A stretch of DNA of 64,000 nt, taken from positions 1,054,001 to 1,118,000 of the forward strand of contig NZ_CP119785.1 in assembly GCF_029338235.1 (NCBI RefSeq), in the 5' to 3' direction. Under the pieces are notes generated by a model, which was not told where the DNA came from, ran no database searches, and saw only the letters and a list, made by a program, of their open reading frames with translations. The DNA is from Haloarcula rara (lineage in GTDB: Archaea; Halobacteriota; Halobacteria; Halobacteriales; Haloarculaceae). The translations under genes and the position numbers were made by a program. Positions 34,540-42,790 of this stretch are shown here, piece after piece. Every line of letters starts with the position of its first letter. Positions within the stretch are counted from its first letter, which is position 1.

Positions 34540-34552
34540 GGCGGTCACCGCC
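34540..34552. promoter_or_regulatory. Small palindrome before the NicO-type transporter gene
   Basis: GGCGGTCACCGCC (6-bp arms around one base) sits 12-24 nt before the ATG at 34565, where transcription or repressor binding would occur. It could be an operator for a metal-responsive repressor, but it is short and GC-rich enough to arise by chance. Confidence 0.25.
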
Positions 34553-34564
34553 GACCTGTGGGTA

Positions 34565-35281
34565 ATGACTGCCACCGTCGTCGCCGCGGTAACCACCGCG
34601 GGGTTGCTCGGCGTGACCCACGCCGTCGAACCCGACCACGTCGCCGGTATCGCGTCCCTGACCGGCGAGTACGGCGACTCCCGGCTCTCGGCGCTGGCGG
34701 GCGCGTGTTTCAGTCTCGGCCACGTCGCCCTGGTGGTCGCGTGGCTCGGGCTGGCCTGGCTCGCGCTCGGGCAGACGTCGTTCCCGCCGGTCTTCGACGC
34801 CGTGGGGACCGTCGGGGTCGGCGTCGTCCTCGGTCTGCTCGGGGTCGCGATGGCGGTCGGGGGCCTGCGAGCGGTGATTCGGACCGACGAGCACGACCAC
34901 GGCGACCGACGCCACAGCCACCCGCACCTCGGGGTGACCCTCCCCGGGGGCGACGCCGACCACGGCCACAGCACCGTCGCCTATCTCAAGACCGGTCTCG
35001 TCGGCGCACTGTTTACCCTCTCGCCGCCGGTGTCGATGATGGTCTTCGCGGCGACGCTCTTTCCCGACTACGGGGGCGGCGTCGTCGCGCTGGCCGTCCT
35101 CACCTACGGCGTGGCCATCACCGCGACGATGAGCGCCATCGGGGCCGGAGCTGGGACCGTTTTCGGCGCCACGAAGACGTGGAACGGGCGGGTCCACGCC
35201 GGGGCGAGACTCGTCGCCGGCGTCGCCATCGCCGCGCTGGCCGGGTCCTTGCTGCTCGACGGGGCCACCGTGCTCGTCTAG
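34565..35281 (+). CDS. NicO-family nickel/cobalt transporter
   Basis: 238 aa with six hydrophobic segments. The first helix carries the H-x4-DH nickel/cobalt signature (HAVEPDH, His19, Asp24, His25). A His/Asp-rich cytosolic or external loop at about 105-137 (DEHDHGDRRHSHPHLG...DADHGHS) is typical of RcnA/NicO-type carriers. The family includes importers and exporters; the His-rich loop favours RcnA-like efflux, but direction cannot be decided. No urease or cobalamin gene is adjacent. Confidence 0.85.
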   Translation: MTATVVAAVTTAGLLGVTHAVEPDHVAGIASLTGEYGDSRLSALAGACFSLGHVALVVAWLGLAWLALGQTSFPPVFDAVGTVGVGVVLGLLGVAMAVGGLRAVIRTDEHDHGDRRHSHPHLGVTLPGGDADHGHSTVAYLKTGLVGALFTLSPPVSMMVFAATLFPDYGGGVVALAVLTYGVAITATMSAIGAGAGTVFGATKTWNGRVHAGARLVAGVAIAALAGSLLLDGATVLV

Positions 35282-35349
35282 GTCACGGGCCGGCTAGCGC
35301 TGCCGTACCGACTCCACACCCTTTTCAACGCCTGCGACAAACCCCAGGT

Positions 35350-37227
35350 ATGGAAATCGTCCCGGACACGAGCGTGGTCATCGACGGCCGCGTGTCCACA
35401 CAGGTTGCCGCAGATGCCGACGCCGACAGCGAGGTCGACGGGCTGGGCTTTGCGGGCGCGACGGTCGTCGTCCCCGAGGCGGTCGTCGGCGAGCTCGAAG
35501 CACAGGCCAACGACGGCCGGGAAACCGGCTGGGAGGGACTCGAAGAGCTGCAGGCGCTGGTCGAACTGGCCGACGACGGCACCATCGACGTGGAGTACGT
35601 CGGCCGGCGGCCCGACGCCGTCGAGAAGCGCGACGCCGGCGAGGGCGAAATCGACGCGCTCATTCGCGACATCGCCGGTGACCGCGGGGCCACGCTGGTC
35701 ACCAGCGACGACGTGCAGGCGGAGGTCGCCCGCGCGAAGGGGCTCGACGTGGAGTACATCGAGCCGCGAGGTCGGACCGTCGACCGACTGAAGATAGAGA
35801 ACTTCTTCGACGAGGGGACGATGAGCGTCCACCTCAAAGTGGGCGTCAAACCCTACGCAAAGAAGGGGTCCATCGGGGATATGCACTACCAGCCTATCCG
35901 CGATACAACCGCCACCGAGGACGAACTCCGCGAGTACGCCGAGGACGTCCTCGACGCGGCCCGGGACTCCGCCGATGGCTTCCTCGAACTCGACGAGCCG
36001 GGGATGAGCATCGTCCAGTTCCGCGATATGCGTATCGCCATCGCCCGGCCGCCTTTTTCCGACGCCCGGGAGATTACCGCCGTCCGACCCATCGTCAAGA
36101 CCGACCTCGACGACTACGAACACGCCGACGAGCTCCGGAATCGGTTCACCGAGCACCAGCGCGGCGTCCTCATCGCCGGCTCGCCCGGTGCCGGCAAGTC
36201 CACCTTCGCCCAGGCCGTCGGGGAGTTCCTCGTCGATTCGGACTACTCCGTCAAGACGATGGAGAAACCGCGGGACCTCCAGGTCGGTCCGGATATCACC
36301 CAGTATACGGCGCTGGGGGGCTCAATGGAGAAGACCGCCGACTCGCTGCTGATGGTCCGGCCCGACTACACCATCTACGACGAGGTCAGGAAGACCGACG
36401 ACTTCGAGGTCTTTGCCGACATGCGACTCGCCGGCGTCGGGATGGTCGGGGTCGTCCACGCCACCCGGGCCGTCGACGCCCTCCAGCGGCTCATCGGCCG
36501 CGTGGAACTGGGACTCATCCCCCAGATAGTCGACACCGTCGTCTACATCGAGGCCGGGCAGGTCCACACCGTCTACGACGTCAAGACCGAGGTCAAGGTC
36601 CCCCACGGCCTGATGGAGGAGGACCTCGCGCGCCCGGTCATCGTCGTCCGTGACTTCGAGACCGGCCAGCCCGAGTACGAGATATACACCTTCAACCGCC
36701 AGGTCGTCACCGTCCCGCTCAACGAGGACGAGGACGAACAGGATTCGGGCGTCGACCGCCTCGCGAAACAGGAGGTCGAACGCGAGATCCGCTCCATCGC
36801 CCGCGGGCACGTGGACGTGGAACTCCGCGGTCCCAACAACGCCGTCGTCTGGGTCGAAGAGGACGACATCCCGCAGGTCATCGGGAAGGGCGGGGGCCGC
36901 ATCACCGACGTGGAGAATCGCCTGGGTATCGACATCGACGTGCGCACGTTAGACGAGAAGCCGACGGGTCCCTCCGGCGGGCCCCAGAAAGACAGCGGCG
37001 GCCAGCAGGGCGAAATCGTCCAGCCAGAGGTCACCTCCCGGCACGTGATGATTCCGCTCAACGGCCACGCCGGCGACACCGTCGAGGTGCAGGCCGACGG
37101 GGAGTACCTCTTTACGGCGACAGTGAGTCGCGGTGGCGAAATTCAGGTCTCCCGTGGCTCCGGCATCGCCGAGGAACTGGAGCGAGCTATCGACCGCGGC
37201 AGTACCATTACCGTCGTTCCGTCGTAG
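35350..37227 (+). CDS. PIN-domain/PilT-like ATPase with KH domain (PINA-type)
   Basis: 625 aa. Residues 1-140 form a PIN nuclease-like domain (VPDTSVVIDGR, Asp6; ...EGEIDALI..., TSDDVQ), followed by a RecA/PilT-type ATPase with Walker A GSPGAGKST (277-285), DEVRKTDDFEVFADMRLAGVGMVGVVHAT (Walker B and His box), and a KH RNA-binding domain (about 490-545, VWVEEDDIPQVIGKGGGRI) before a TRAM-like C-terminus. This is the archaeal PINA architecture; the crenarchaeal homologue is a hexameric helicase linked to Holliday-junction processing. The gene follows the NicO gene by 68 nt. Confidence 0.92.
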   Translation: MEIVPDTSVVIDGRVSTQVAADADADSEVDGLGFAGATVVVPEAVVGELEAQANDGRETGWEGLEELQALVELADDGTIDVEYVGRRPDAVEKRDAGEGEIDALIRDIAGDRGATLVTSDDVQAEVARAKGLDVEYIEPRGRTVDRLKIENFFDEGTMSVHLKVGVKPYAKKGSIGDMHYQPIRDTTATEDELREYAEDVLDAARDSADGFLELDEPGMSIVQFRDMRIAIARPPFSDAREITAVRPIVKTDLDDYEHADELRNRFTEHQRGVLIAGSPGAGKSTFAQAVGEFLVDSDYSVKTMEKPRDLQVGPDITQYTALGGSMEKTADSLLMVRPDYTIYDEVRKTDDFEVFADMRLAGVGMVGVVHATRAVDALQRLIGRVELGLIPQIVDTVVYIEAGQVHTVYDVKTEVKVPHGLMEEDLARPVIVVRDFETGQPEYEIYTFNRQVVTVPLNEDEDEQDSGVDRLAKQEVEREIRSIARGHVDVELRGPNNAVVWVEEDDIPQVIGKGGGRITDVENRLGIDIDVRTLDEKPTGPSGGPQKDSGGQQGEIVQPEVTSRHVMIPLNGHAGDTVEVQADGEYLFTATVSRGGEIQVSRGSGIAEELERAIDRGSTITVVPS

Positions 37228-37496
37228 CGCCGGGAATTCCTTCGTCCCGTCGCAGCGTCGGGCATCAACCATTGGTTCGTCGAACCACCGAGTGGCCGCT
37301 GTCTCGCTGCCCGTCAGACTCCGTCACGACCAGGGAGTAATCCCTGTTTTTTACTCGAAGTTTTTTCACAAACACGTATATAAGTAGCCGAATCTAGCGA
37401 TAAATTGCGCTATACCCATAGATAGCAATAGAATATAAGGACATTCCCAGACGTATGTCCACAGCACTTTTGTACTACTCCGTGGTTGTTGTTGAC
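37228..37496. other. AT-rich gap with TATA-like elements
   Basis: Gene-free. From about 37340 the sequence becomes AT-rich and contains two TATA-like elements, TATATAAG near 37375-37382 and AATATAAG near 37432-37439. The second lies about 60 nt before the zinc micro-protein ATG. A start codon at 37455 is possible but would add MSTALLYYSVVVVD. Transcription starting from the first element would leave a leader or small RNA of about 90 nt. Confidence 0.4.
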
Positions 37497-37664
37497 ATGG
37501 CAGTCAACGAATCACGTACCGTCGAATCGACCGTTCCCTCGGCTGGGCCGGACACCTCGGCGATGACGAGCGACCGCTACTGTCGCCACTGTACCGAAAT
37601 CGCGCTGGCGTACGACCCGGCCGCCAACCGAGCCCGCTGTCGGTCCTGCGGTGAGCTGGCATGA
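37497..37664 (+). CDS. Zinc-ribbon micro-protein, 55 residues
   Basis: 55 aa. MAVNESRTVESTVPSAGPDT leads a Ser/Thr-rich tail to a C-terminal zinc ribbon with CRHC (about 35-38) and CRSC (about 49-52). Its stop codon overlaps the ATG of a second zinc micro-gene (ATGA), so the two form a tiny operon. An upstream ATG at 37455 is an alternative start. Function unknown; the pair may act as a two-subunit zinc module. Confidence 0.65.
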   Translation: MAVNESRTVESTVPSAGPDTSAMTSDRYCRHCTEIALAYDPAANRARCRSCGELA

Positions 37665-37783
37665 GCGTCCGCCGGGCAATTCGGGCGTCGCTCAGGAACC
37701 GCTCGGGCCGTGGCTGTGGGTTCTGTGGGCAACGGTACGGCGACCGGCGAAGCTGTCCGGCCTGTTCGGACGGAAAGCGATAG
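37661..37783 (+). CDS. Second zinc micro-protein, 40 residues, overlapping the first
   Basis: 40 aa: MSVRRAIRASLRNRSGRGCG, then FCGQRYGDRRSCPACSDGKR. Cys19, Cys22, Cys32 and Cys35 (CGFC...CPAC) make a second zinc site after a strongly basic N-terminus, unusual in this acidic proteome and suggestive of nucleic-acid binding. It starts within the previous stop (ATGA) and ends 5 nt before the convergent winged-helix gene. Support is the overlap, the paired knuckles and the clean stop. Confidence 0.6.
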   Translation: MSVRRAIRASLRNRSGRGCGFCGQRYGDRRSCPACSDGKR

Positions 37784-37788
37784 GAGAG

Positions 37789-38055
37789 TCAGTCCGAGAT
37801 GGCGGGGTCGGCCTGTTCGGCCGGCGACTCGTTCAGTTCGTAGAGGTTCTGTCGGGCGTCCGCGAAGTAGACGTCTTCCTCGATAACGCCGACCTCGTCG
37901 AGTCGTTCGAGCGCATACCGGACCGTGCGTGCCGAGAGCATCGACTCCTCGACGATGCCTTTCTGTGTCAGCGGCCCGTCGTACTCCAGTACCTTGTAGA
38001 CGAGCTTCGCGCTGGGTGGGAGATCCGAGATACCCTCGCCATCGGTTTCCGTCAT
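37789..38055 (-). CDS. Small winged-helix transcriptional regulator
   Basis: 88 aa. LPPSAKLVYKVLEYDGPLTQKGIVEESMLSARTVRYALERLDEVGVIEEDVYFADARQNLYELNE, read as chain segments, is a MarR/TrmB-type winged helix: LTQKGIVEESMLSARTVRYALERL is the helix-turn-helix and the following strands form the wing. There is no ligand domain. A TATA-like TCTTTAT lies about 30 nt before the ATG. Convergent with the zinc micro-operon; divergent from the EMC6-like gene. Confidence 0.85.
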   Translation of the reverse strand: MTETDGEGISDLPPSAKLVYKVLEYDGPLTQKGIVEESMLSARTVRYALERLDEVGVIEEDVYFADARQNLYELNESPAEQADPAISD

Positions 38056-38176
38056 TAGCTCCAACGAATGTCGCCGGATGCATAAAGATTGAGGAGTGGC
38101 TGCGCCAGACGCACGCTCACGCAGGTTCTGGCCCGGAACCGCGCCCCTTTTGGTGGCGGGTCGTCGAACTGTGGGT

Positions 38177-38473
38177 ATGGCTACGGAATCGGCGGACGGA
38201 ATGAGTTCCCACATGCGGGGGCTCACTGTCACGACGATAACGGCGATCGCCGGCATCGCCGCGGCGTTCGTATCGAACGCCGTGGCGAGCGGTGCGACCG
38301 ACACGCTCGCGCTGGTCGTCGTCCTCGCCGCCATCTTCGTGCAGCTCCCGCTGTTGCGGGGTATCGGTATCCTTGACGACGACTTCTCGGGGAAAGACTA
38401 CCTCTACATCTCCTTCATGACCTTCGCGCTGTGGTTCGTGTCGTGGGGAATCCTGCTGACTGCGGGGGCCTGA
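38177..38473 (+). CDS. EMC6-like three-helix membrane protein
   Basis: 98 aa. Three hydrophobic helices: LTVTTITAIAGIAAAFVSNAVASG, LALVVVLAAIFVQLPLLRGIGI and YLYISFMTFALWFVSWGILLTAG. The DDDFSGKDYLYISFMTFALWF block is conserved in haloarchaeal proteins named EMC6-like, relatives of a subunit of the eukaryotic ER membrane insertase. A later ATG (MSSHMRGLTV) is an alternative start. It lies one base before abce1 and is surely co-transcribed with it. Confidence 0.75.
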   Translation: MATESADGMSSHMRGLTVTTITAIAGIAAAFVSNAVASGATDTLALVVVLAAIFVQLPLLRGIGILDDDFSGKDYLYISFMTFALWFVSWGILLTAGA

Positions 38474-38474
38474 G

Positions 38475-40313
38475 ATGGCCGACGACAGCATCGCAGTGGT
38501 CGACCTGGAGCGGTGCCAACCCGACCGCTGTAACTACGAGTGTATGAACTACTGCCCGCCCAACCGGAGCGGGAAAGAGTGTATCGTCAAACGGGGCGAC
38601 ACCTACGAAGAGGACGAGGAGTTCGAGGGCAAGCCCGACCAGGTCCGAATCTCCGAGGAGATCTGTCTGGGCGAGAGCTGTGGTATCTGTGTCAACAAGT
38701 GCCCGTTCGACGCCATCGAGATTATCAACCTCCCACAGGAACTGGACGACGACCCCGTCCACCGCTACGGCGAGAACGCCTTCGCGCTGTACGGGCTCCC
38801 GTCGCCGGCGGAGGGACAGGTCACCGGCATCCTCGGGCCGAACGGTATCGGGAAGACCACCGCCGTCCGCATCCTCGCCGACGAGATGGCGCCCAATCTG
38901 GGCCAGTACGGCACCGAGCCAAGCTGGGACGAGGTTCTCGAGGAGTATCGGGGCACCGCCTTGCAGGACTACCTCGAACAGATGCGCGACGGCGACGTGA
39001 CCGTCGCCCGGAAACCCCAGTACGTCGACCGCATCCCCGACCAGTTCGACGGGCCGGCGATGCAGTTGCTCGAACAGACCGACGAGCGGGGCGCCCTGGA
39101 CGAGCTCATCGACCGGACCGGTATCCGCCCGGTCGTCGACAACCACATCGACGACCTCTCCGGCGGGGAGCTCCAGCGGGTCGCGCTGGTCGCGACCCTC
39201 GCGAGAGACGCGGATTTCTACTTCCTCGACGAGATTACGCCCTATCTGGACATCGGCCAGCGGATGACCGCCGCTCGCCTGATTCGGGAGCTCGCCGAGG
39301 AGGGCGACCGGTCGATGCTCGTCGTCGAGCACGACCTCGCCATCCTGGACCTGCTTGCGGACAACATCAACGTCGCCTACGGGTCGCCCGGGGCGTTCGG
39401 TATCATCACGCCGCCCAAATCGACCAAGAAGGGCATCAACCAGTACCTCTCTGGCTTCCTCGAGAACGAGAACATGCGCATCCGCCAGACGGAGATTCAG
39501 TTCGAGGAACACGCCCCCCGGCCCGGGTCGACGGGCGACGTGGTCATCGAGTACCCCGACCTCACCAAGTCCTACGGCGACGGGGAGTTCAGCCTCGACG
39601 TCGAGGCCGGCACCATCCGCGAGAGCGAAGTGCTCGGTGTGGTTGGGCCCAACGGTATCGGGAAGTCCACGTTCGCGAAGATGCTGGCCGGCCGGCTCGA
39701 ACCCACCAGCGGCGACGTCGACAGCCGGCTCGACATCGCCTACAAGCCGCAGTACATCGAGATAGACCAGCCGATGCGGGTCGACGCCTTCCTCTCCTCG
39801 ATCACCGACGACTTCGGCAGCTCCTACTGGACCACCGAGATCGCCGACCCACTCCAGCTGGACGCGGTGATGGAACAGCAGCTCACCGACCTCTCGGGCG
39901 GGGAACGCCAGCGCGTGGCCATCGCGGCTTGCCTCTCGAAGGACGCCGACCTCTACCTGCTCGACGAGCCCTCGGCCCACCTGGACGTCGAACAGCGGGT
40001 GCTGGCCACCTCGGCCATCCGCAGGTACGCCGAGAACCACGACGCGACGGCGCTGGTCATCGACCACGACATCTACATGATAGACCTGCTTGCCGACCGA
40101 CTGCTCGTCTTCGACGGCGAGCCCGCCAAATCCGGCCACGCGGCCCCGCCACAGGGGATGCGCGAGGGGATGAACGAGTTCCTCGCCAACCTCGATATCA
40201 CCTTCCGCCGGGACGAGCGCACCTCCCGACCCCGCATCAACAAGCCCGACTCACAGCTCGACCGGAAACAGAAGAAGGCCGGCGAGTACTACTACGCGCC
40301 CGACGAGAACTGA
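38475..40313 (+). CDS. abce1: Ribosome-recycling ATPase ABCE1 (RNase L inhibitor homologue)
   Basis: 612 aa, the usual length. It splits terminated ribosomes into subunits. The N-terminal iron-sulfur domain has two four-Cys sets within residues 14-76 (CQPDRCNYECMNYCPP and CLGESCGICVNKCP). Two ABC ATPases follow: Walker A GPNGIGKTT at 121-129 and a second GPNGIGKST, signatures LSGGELQR and LSGGERQR, with Walker B FLDE and LLDEPSAHLD. The C-terminus is basic. It is downstream of the EMC6-like gene and followed by a run of hairpins. Confidence 0.97.
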   Translation: MADDSIAVVDLERCQPDRCNYECMNYCPPNRSGKECIVKRGDTYEEDEEFEGKPDQVRISEEICLGESCGICVNKCPFDAIEIINLPQELDDDPVHRYGENAFALYGLPSPAEGQVTGILGPNGIGKTTAVRILADEMAPNLGQYGTEPSWDEVLEEYRGTALQDYLEQMRDGDVTVARKPQYVDRIPDQFDGPAMQLLEQTDERGALDELIDRTGIRPVVDNHIDDLSGGELQRVALVATLARDADFYFLDEITPYLDIGQRMTAARLIRELAEEGDRSMLVVEHDLAILDLLADNINVAYGSPGAFGIITPPKSTKKGINQYLSGFLENENMRIRQTEIQFEEHAPRPGSTGDVVIEYPDLTKSYGDGEFSLDVEAGTIRESEVLGVVGPNGIGKSTFAKMLAGRLEPTSGDVDSRLDIAYKPQYIEIDQPMRVDAFLSSITDDFGSSYWTTEIADPLQLDAVMEQQLTDLSGGERQRVAIAACLSKDADLYLLDEPSAHLDVEQRVLATSAIRRYAENHDATALVIDHDIYMIDLLADRLLVFDGEPAKSGHAAPPQGMREGMNEFLANLDITFRRDERTSRPRINKPDSQLDRKQKKAGEYYYAPDEN

Positions 40314-40410
40314 GACGGCTTGATGTAGTCTCTCACCGCATCGGCACCCCAGTTTGGATGGGGACCGGTAAACAGCGACACCAATTCGTATGAGCTACAG
40401 GGTCGAACGT

Positions 40411-40515
40411 ACCGCTCGCCGAAGGCGAGCGGTTTCACGCGAATCGCCAATGGCGATTCGCGCCTTTTTCGCCCACGTTTTTCGAGGCGTGGTGCGCGAA
40501 CGGGGTGAGCGCACC
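40411..40515. repeat. Three consecutive hairpins after abce1
   Basis: 40412-40432 is CCGCTCGCC, loop GAA, GGCGAGCGG; 40438-40462 is CGCGAATCGCC, loop AAT, GGCGATTCGCG; 40491-40515 is GGTGCGC/GCGCACC around 11 nt. CCTTTTTC and CGTTTTTCG follow the second. Any of these could terminate the abce1 transcript (T-tracts on the sense strand), and the first two have the 3-nt-loop form of the dispersed hairpin family. The remainder of the gap to 40562 holds nothing recognisable. Confidence 0.65.
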
Positions 40516-40562
40516 AAACGACGAAAAAGGTGGTGGAGAACACATGGAGGCGCCGGTGCGGC

Positions 40563-40778
40563 CTAGGCAGCCGGGTCACTCGTATCGCCGGTCTCGGAAC
40601 CGGCGACGGCATCGTCGAGTCCGTCAGCGACCTCGTCGGGGTCGAACTCCTCGTCGGGCCGGAGCTCCCTGTCAGGGGAGTCCCCCGACTGTGTTTCGGT
40701 GACCGATTCGTCGCCAGTGACTGCGACGAAGATGTCACCGAGCTCTGCAATTCGGTCGCGTGACTGACTCGTGCTCAT
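40563..40778 (-). CDS. Small acidic protein, haloarchaeal, unknown function
   Basis: 71 aa, very acidic. MSTSQSRDRIAELGDIFVAV (1-20) forms the one ordered-looking segment; the remainder (TGDESVTETQSGDSPDRELR, PDEEFDPDEVADGLDDAVAG...) is Asp/Glu/Ser-rich and likely disordered. The composition and start pattern argue for a real gene rather than chance. It is convergent with abce1. Function unknown. Confidence 0.6.
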   Translation of the reverse strand: MSTSQSRDRIAELGDIFVAVTGDESVTETQSGDSPDRELRPDEEFDPDEVADGLDDAVAGSETGDTSDPAA

Positions 40779-40852
40779 CGCAATAGGTACTACAGACTAC
40801 GGGCCCATAGCAACACCACCTAACTCGTTAGGACAGTCGACGTCGGGCGGTT

Positions 40853-41374
40853 CTACAGGACGGTTCGCTGGCAGGAGCCACACAGCGAGGGCTCTTTGAC
40901 GTCGACCTGTCGCACCGTCGGGGAGAAGTTCATCACACAGCGCTTGTTGTCACAGTGTTCGAGCCCGAGCGTGTGGCCGATCTCGTGGACGACCTCCTTT
41001 CGCACACGGGCAGAGAAGATGTCGCTTGCCGACTGGTTCGAGAAGCCGCCGTCAGAGGAGGTCTGGAGCCGGTACGTCGAGATAACGCTGCCGGAGCCGC
41101 TGAGGTATGCGAGACCAAAGACGTAGTTCCGACGACGGTAGAAGAGGTCTTTCGGGGTGATAGCGATGTTCTTATCGCCCGAGCCGACCCGTCGCGCGAG
41201 GTCGATGAACTCCTCGGCCCGGTACTGGTCGCGGTCGCTGTGGTACGCACCGGCGGGGACTGACTGCGGTTCGTGCATGGAGACCTCGCAGTCGTATGTC
41301 TCACGGAGGCCCTCCGAGGCCTCCCGCTTTACGAGGCTGGAGACCTCGCCCACCGGTACGATGTCGACGTGCAT
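40853..41374 (-). CDS. amzA: Archaemetzincin (AmzA-type zinc metalloprotease)
   Basis: 173 aa. The full archaemetzincin signature is visible: HEIGHTLGLEHC (130-141) with His130, His134 and His140 as zinc ligands, Glu131 as base, and the Cys set Cys141, Cys146, Cys165 and Cys168 for a structural zinc. Met148 fits the Met-turn. Cytosolic; physiological substrates are unknown. The promoter region (41375-41413) is shared with the divergent UPF0146 gene, with CTTATGG on this strand about 28 nt from the ATG. Confidence 0.95.
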   Translation of the reverse strand: MHVDIVPVGEVSSLVKREASEGLRETYDCEVSMHEPQSVPAGAYHSDRDQYRAEEFIDLARRVGSGDKNIAITPKDLFYRRRNYVFGLAYLSGSGSVISTYRLQTSSDGGFSNQSASDIFSARVRKEVVHEIGHTLGLEHCDNKRCVMNFSPTVRQVDVKEPSLCGSCQRTVL

Positions 41375-41413
41375 GGGAACCCATAAACGCCACCGGGCCA
41401 TAAGTTTCCCGCC
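41375..41413. promoter_or_regulatory. Compact divergent promoter for amzA and the UPF0146 gene
   Basis: Only 39 nt separate the two start codons. CATAAAC (41381-41388) is spaced about 29 nt before the rightward GTG at 41414, and the sequence giving AACTTATG (41399-41406) on the minus strand is about 28 nt before the leftward ATG. Two leaderless transcripts with interleaved TATA elements would compete for TBP/TFB. The positions are seen; competition is inferred. Confidence 0.5.
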
Positions 41414-41812
41414 GTGACAGCGCCCGTGACCGCGCTCGTTACCCGACTCTCCGAGGCCGATTCCGTCGTCGAGGTCGGCGTCGGCAACCGGTCCGACGTC
41501 GCCGCCGGGCTGGCCGAGCGAGGCGTCGACGTGACCGCGACCGATATCCGCGAGCGGTCGGTCCCCGAACTCGTTTCCTTCGTCCGCGACGACGTGACCG
41601 AGCCGACGCTGTCGGTCTACGAGGGGGCAGACGTCGTCTTCGCTCGCAACCTGCCGCCCGAACTCCAGCGGCCCGTCCGGGACGTGGCGCGGCGGGCCGA
41701 CGCCGCCTGCTGGTTCACCACGCTGGGCGGCGACCCGGTCGTCGTGCCGGCCGAGCCCGAGCAACTGCCCGGCGGCGTGGTGCTGTACCGAGCGACGGCC
41801 GAGCCCGGATAG
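41414..41812 (+). CDS. UPF0146 family protein
   Basis: 132 aa. The sequence [28 protein letters not shown] is a Rossmann, SAM-methyltransferase-like first half with the conserved [10 protein letters not shown] motif of UPF0146 later on. It is a truncated methyltransferase fold found in archaea; its activity is unknown. Starts with GTG. The HAD gene follows 34 nt downstream. Confidence 0.85.
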   Translation: MTAPVTALVTRLSEADSVVEVGVGNRSDVAAGLAERGVDVTATDIRERSVPELVSFVRDDVTEPTLSVYEGADVVFARNLPPELQRPVRDVARRADAACWFTTLGGDPVVVPAEPEQLPGGVVLYRATAEPG

Positions 41813-41846
41813 CAAGCGGCTTGAACGAGCGCGCGGAGGTCCGGGT

Positions 41847-42707
41847 ATGCAAGTCGACGCTGTCGTGCTGGATATCGACGGGGTGCTGGTGGACGTGGCC
41901 GATTCGTACCGACGGGCCATCGTCGAGTCCGTCGAGCGGGTGTACGGCGACACCATCGCGAAAGAGGATATCCAGCGGTTCAAGAACGCCGGCGGGTTCA
42001 ACAACGACTGGGAACTGACCGACGCGGCGGCGCTGTTCGTGCTGGCCTCGCGAGAGACCGACGTGGACGTGGCGGGCTTTACCGACGCCATCGCCGAGGC
42101 CGGCGGCGGCCTCGACGCGGCGAAATCTGTCGTCCGGGAGCTGCTGGAAGAGAACGCAGAGGCGGTCCTCGACGCGTGGGACCCCAGGGGCCTCCGCGAG
42201 GTGTTCCAGACGCTGTATCTCGGGAGCGAGCTGTATCGGGACCTGGAGGGCGGCGAACCCGCCTTCGACGCGCCGGGCTACATCAACGACGAGCCGAAAC
42301 TGGTCAGCGAGGCGACGCTCGATGCCCTCAAGCGAGGCTACCAGGTCGGCGTCGTCACCGGCCGCCCCGCCGCGGAGGCCGACATCGCGATGGAGCGGGT
42401 GGGACTGGATATCCCTGACGAGCACCGCTTTACCATGGACGACTGGGAGCAGGGGAAACCCCACCCCCACGCCCTGCTGACGCTGGCCGAACGATTCGAC
42501 GCACAACGGGTCGCCTTCGTTGGCGACACGCTGGACGACATCCAGACCGCCGTCAACGCCGACGACGAGGACCCGGACCGAGTGTACTACGGCGTCGGCG
42601 TCCTCACTGGTGGACTCACCGGCGAGGACGGCCGAGCGACCTACGCGAGCGCCGGGGCCAGCGCAGTCGTCGAGAGCGTCGAGGACCTGCCCGAACTGCT
42701 GGAGTGA
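41847..42707 (+). CDS. HAD-superfamily hydrolase (TIGR01548-like)
   Basis: 286 aa. HAD motif I is DIDGVLVD (about 8-15), motif II VVTGRPA, motif III the Lys in [11 protein letters not shown], and motif [14 protein letters not shown]. Insert length and sequence ([30 protein letters not shown]) match the haloarchaeal TIGR01548 group, distantly related to imidazoleglycerol-phosphate dehydratase-linked phosphatases. Substrate unknown. Its end is 83 nt from the F420-dependent reductase gene. Confidence 0.88.
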   Translation: MQVDAVVLDIDGVLVDVADSYRRAIVESVERVYGDTIAKEDIQRFKNAGGFNNDWELTDAAALFVLASRETDVDVAGFTDAIAEAGGGLDAAKSVVRELLEENAEAVLDAWDPRGLREVFQTLYLGSELYRDLEGGEPAFDAPGYINDEPKLVSEATLDALKRGYQVGVVTGRPAAEADIAMERVGLDIPDEHRFTMDDWEQGKPHPHALLTLAERFDAQRVAFVGDTLDDIQTAVNADDEDPDRVYYGVGVLTGGLTGEDGRATYASAGASAVVESVEDLPELLE

Positions 42708-42790
42708 GGAGCGGGCTGCCACCATCGAAAGGGGACGGCAAGCACGTCCGGTCGCACAACGCTTATTCGCAGTTCGCCCTACGCCTGCAT

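Noticed and set aside
34486-37227. 913-residue frame fusing upstream sequence to the PIN-ATPase protein
   Set aside because: The extra N-terminal 288 residues run through the NicO gene in another frame and are Arg/Pro-rich, typical of shadow frames in GC-rich DNA.
38415-40139. 574-residue minus-strand frame antisense to abce1
   Set aside because: High-GC shadow with Val/Asp/Gly repeats mirroring the codon pattern of the sense gene; no start context or conserved motif.
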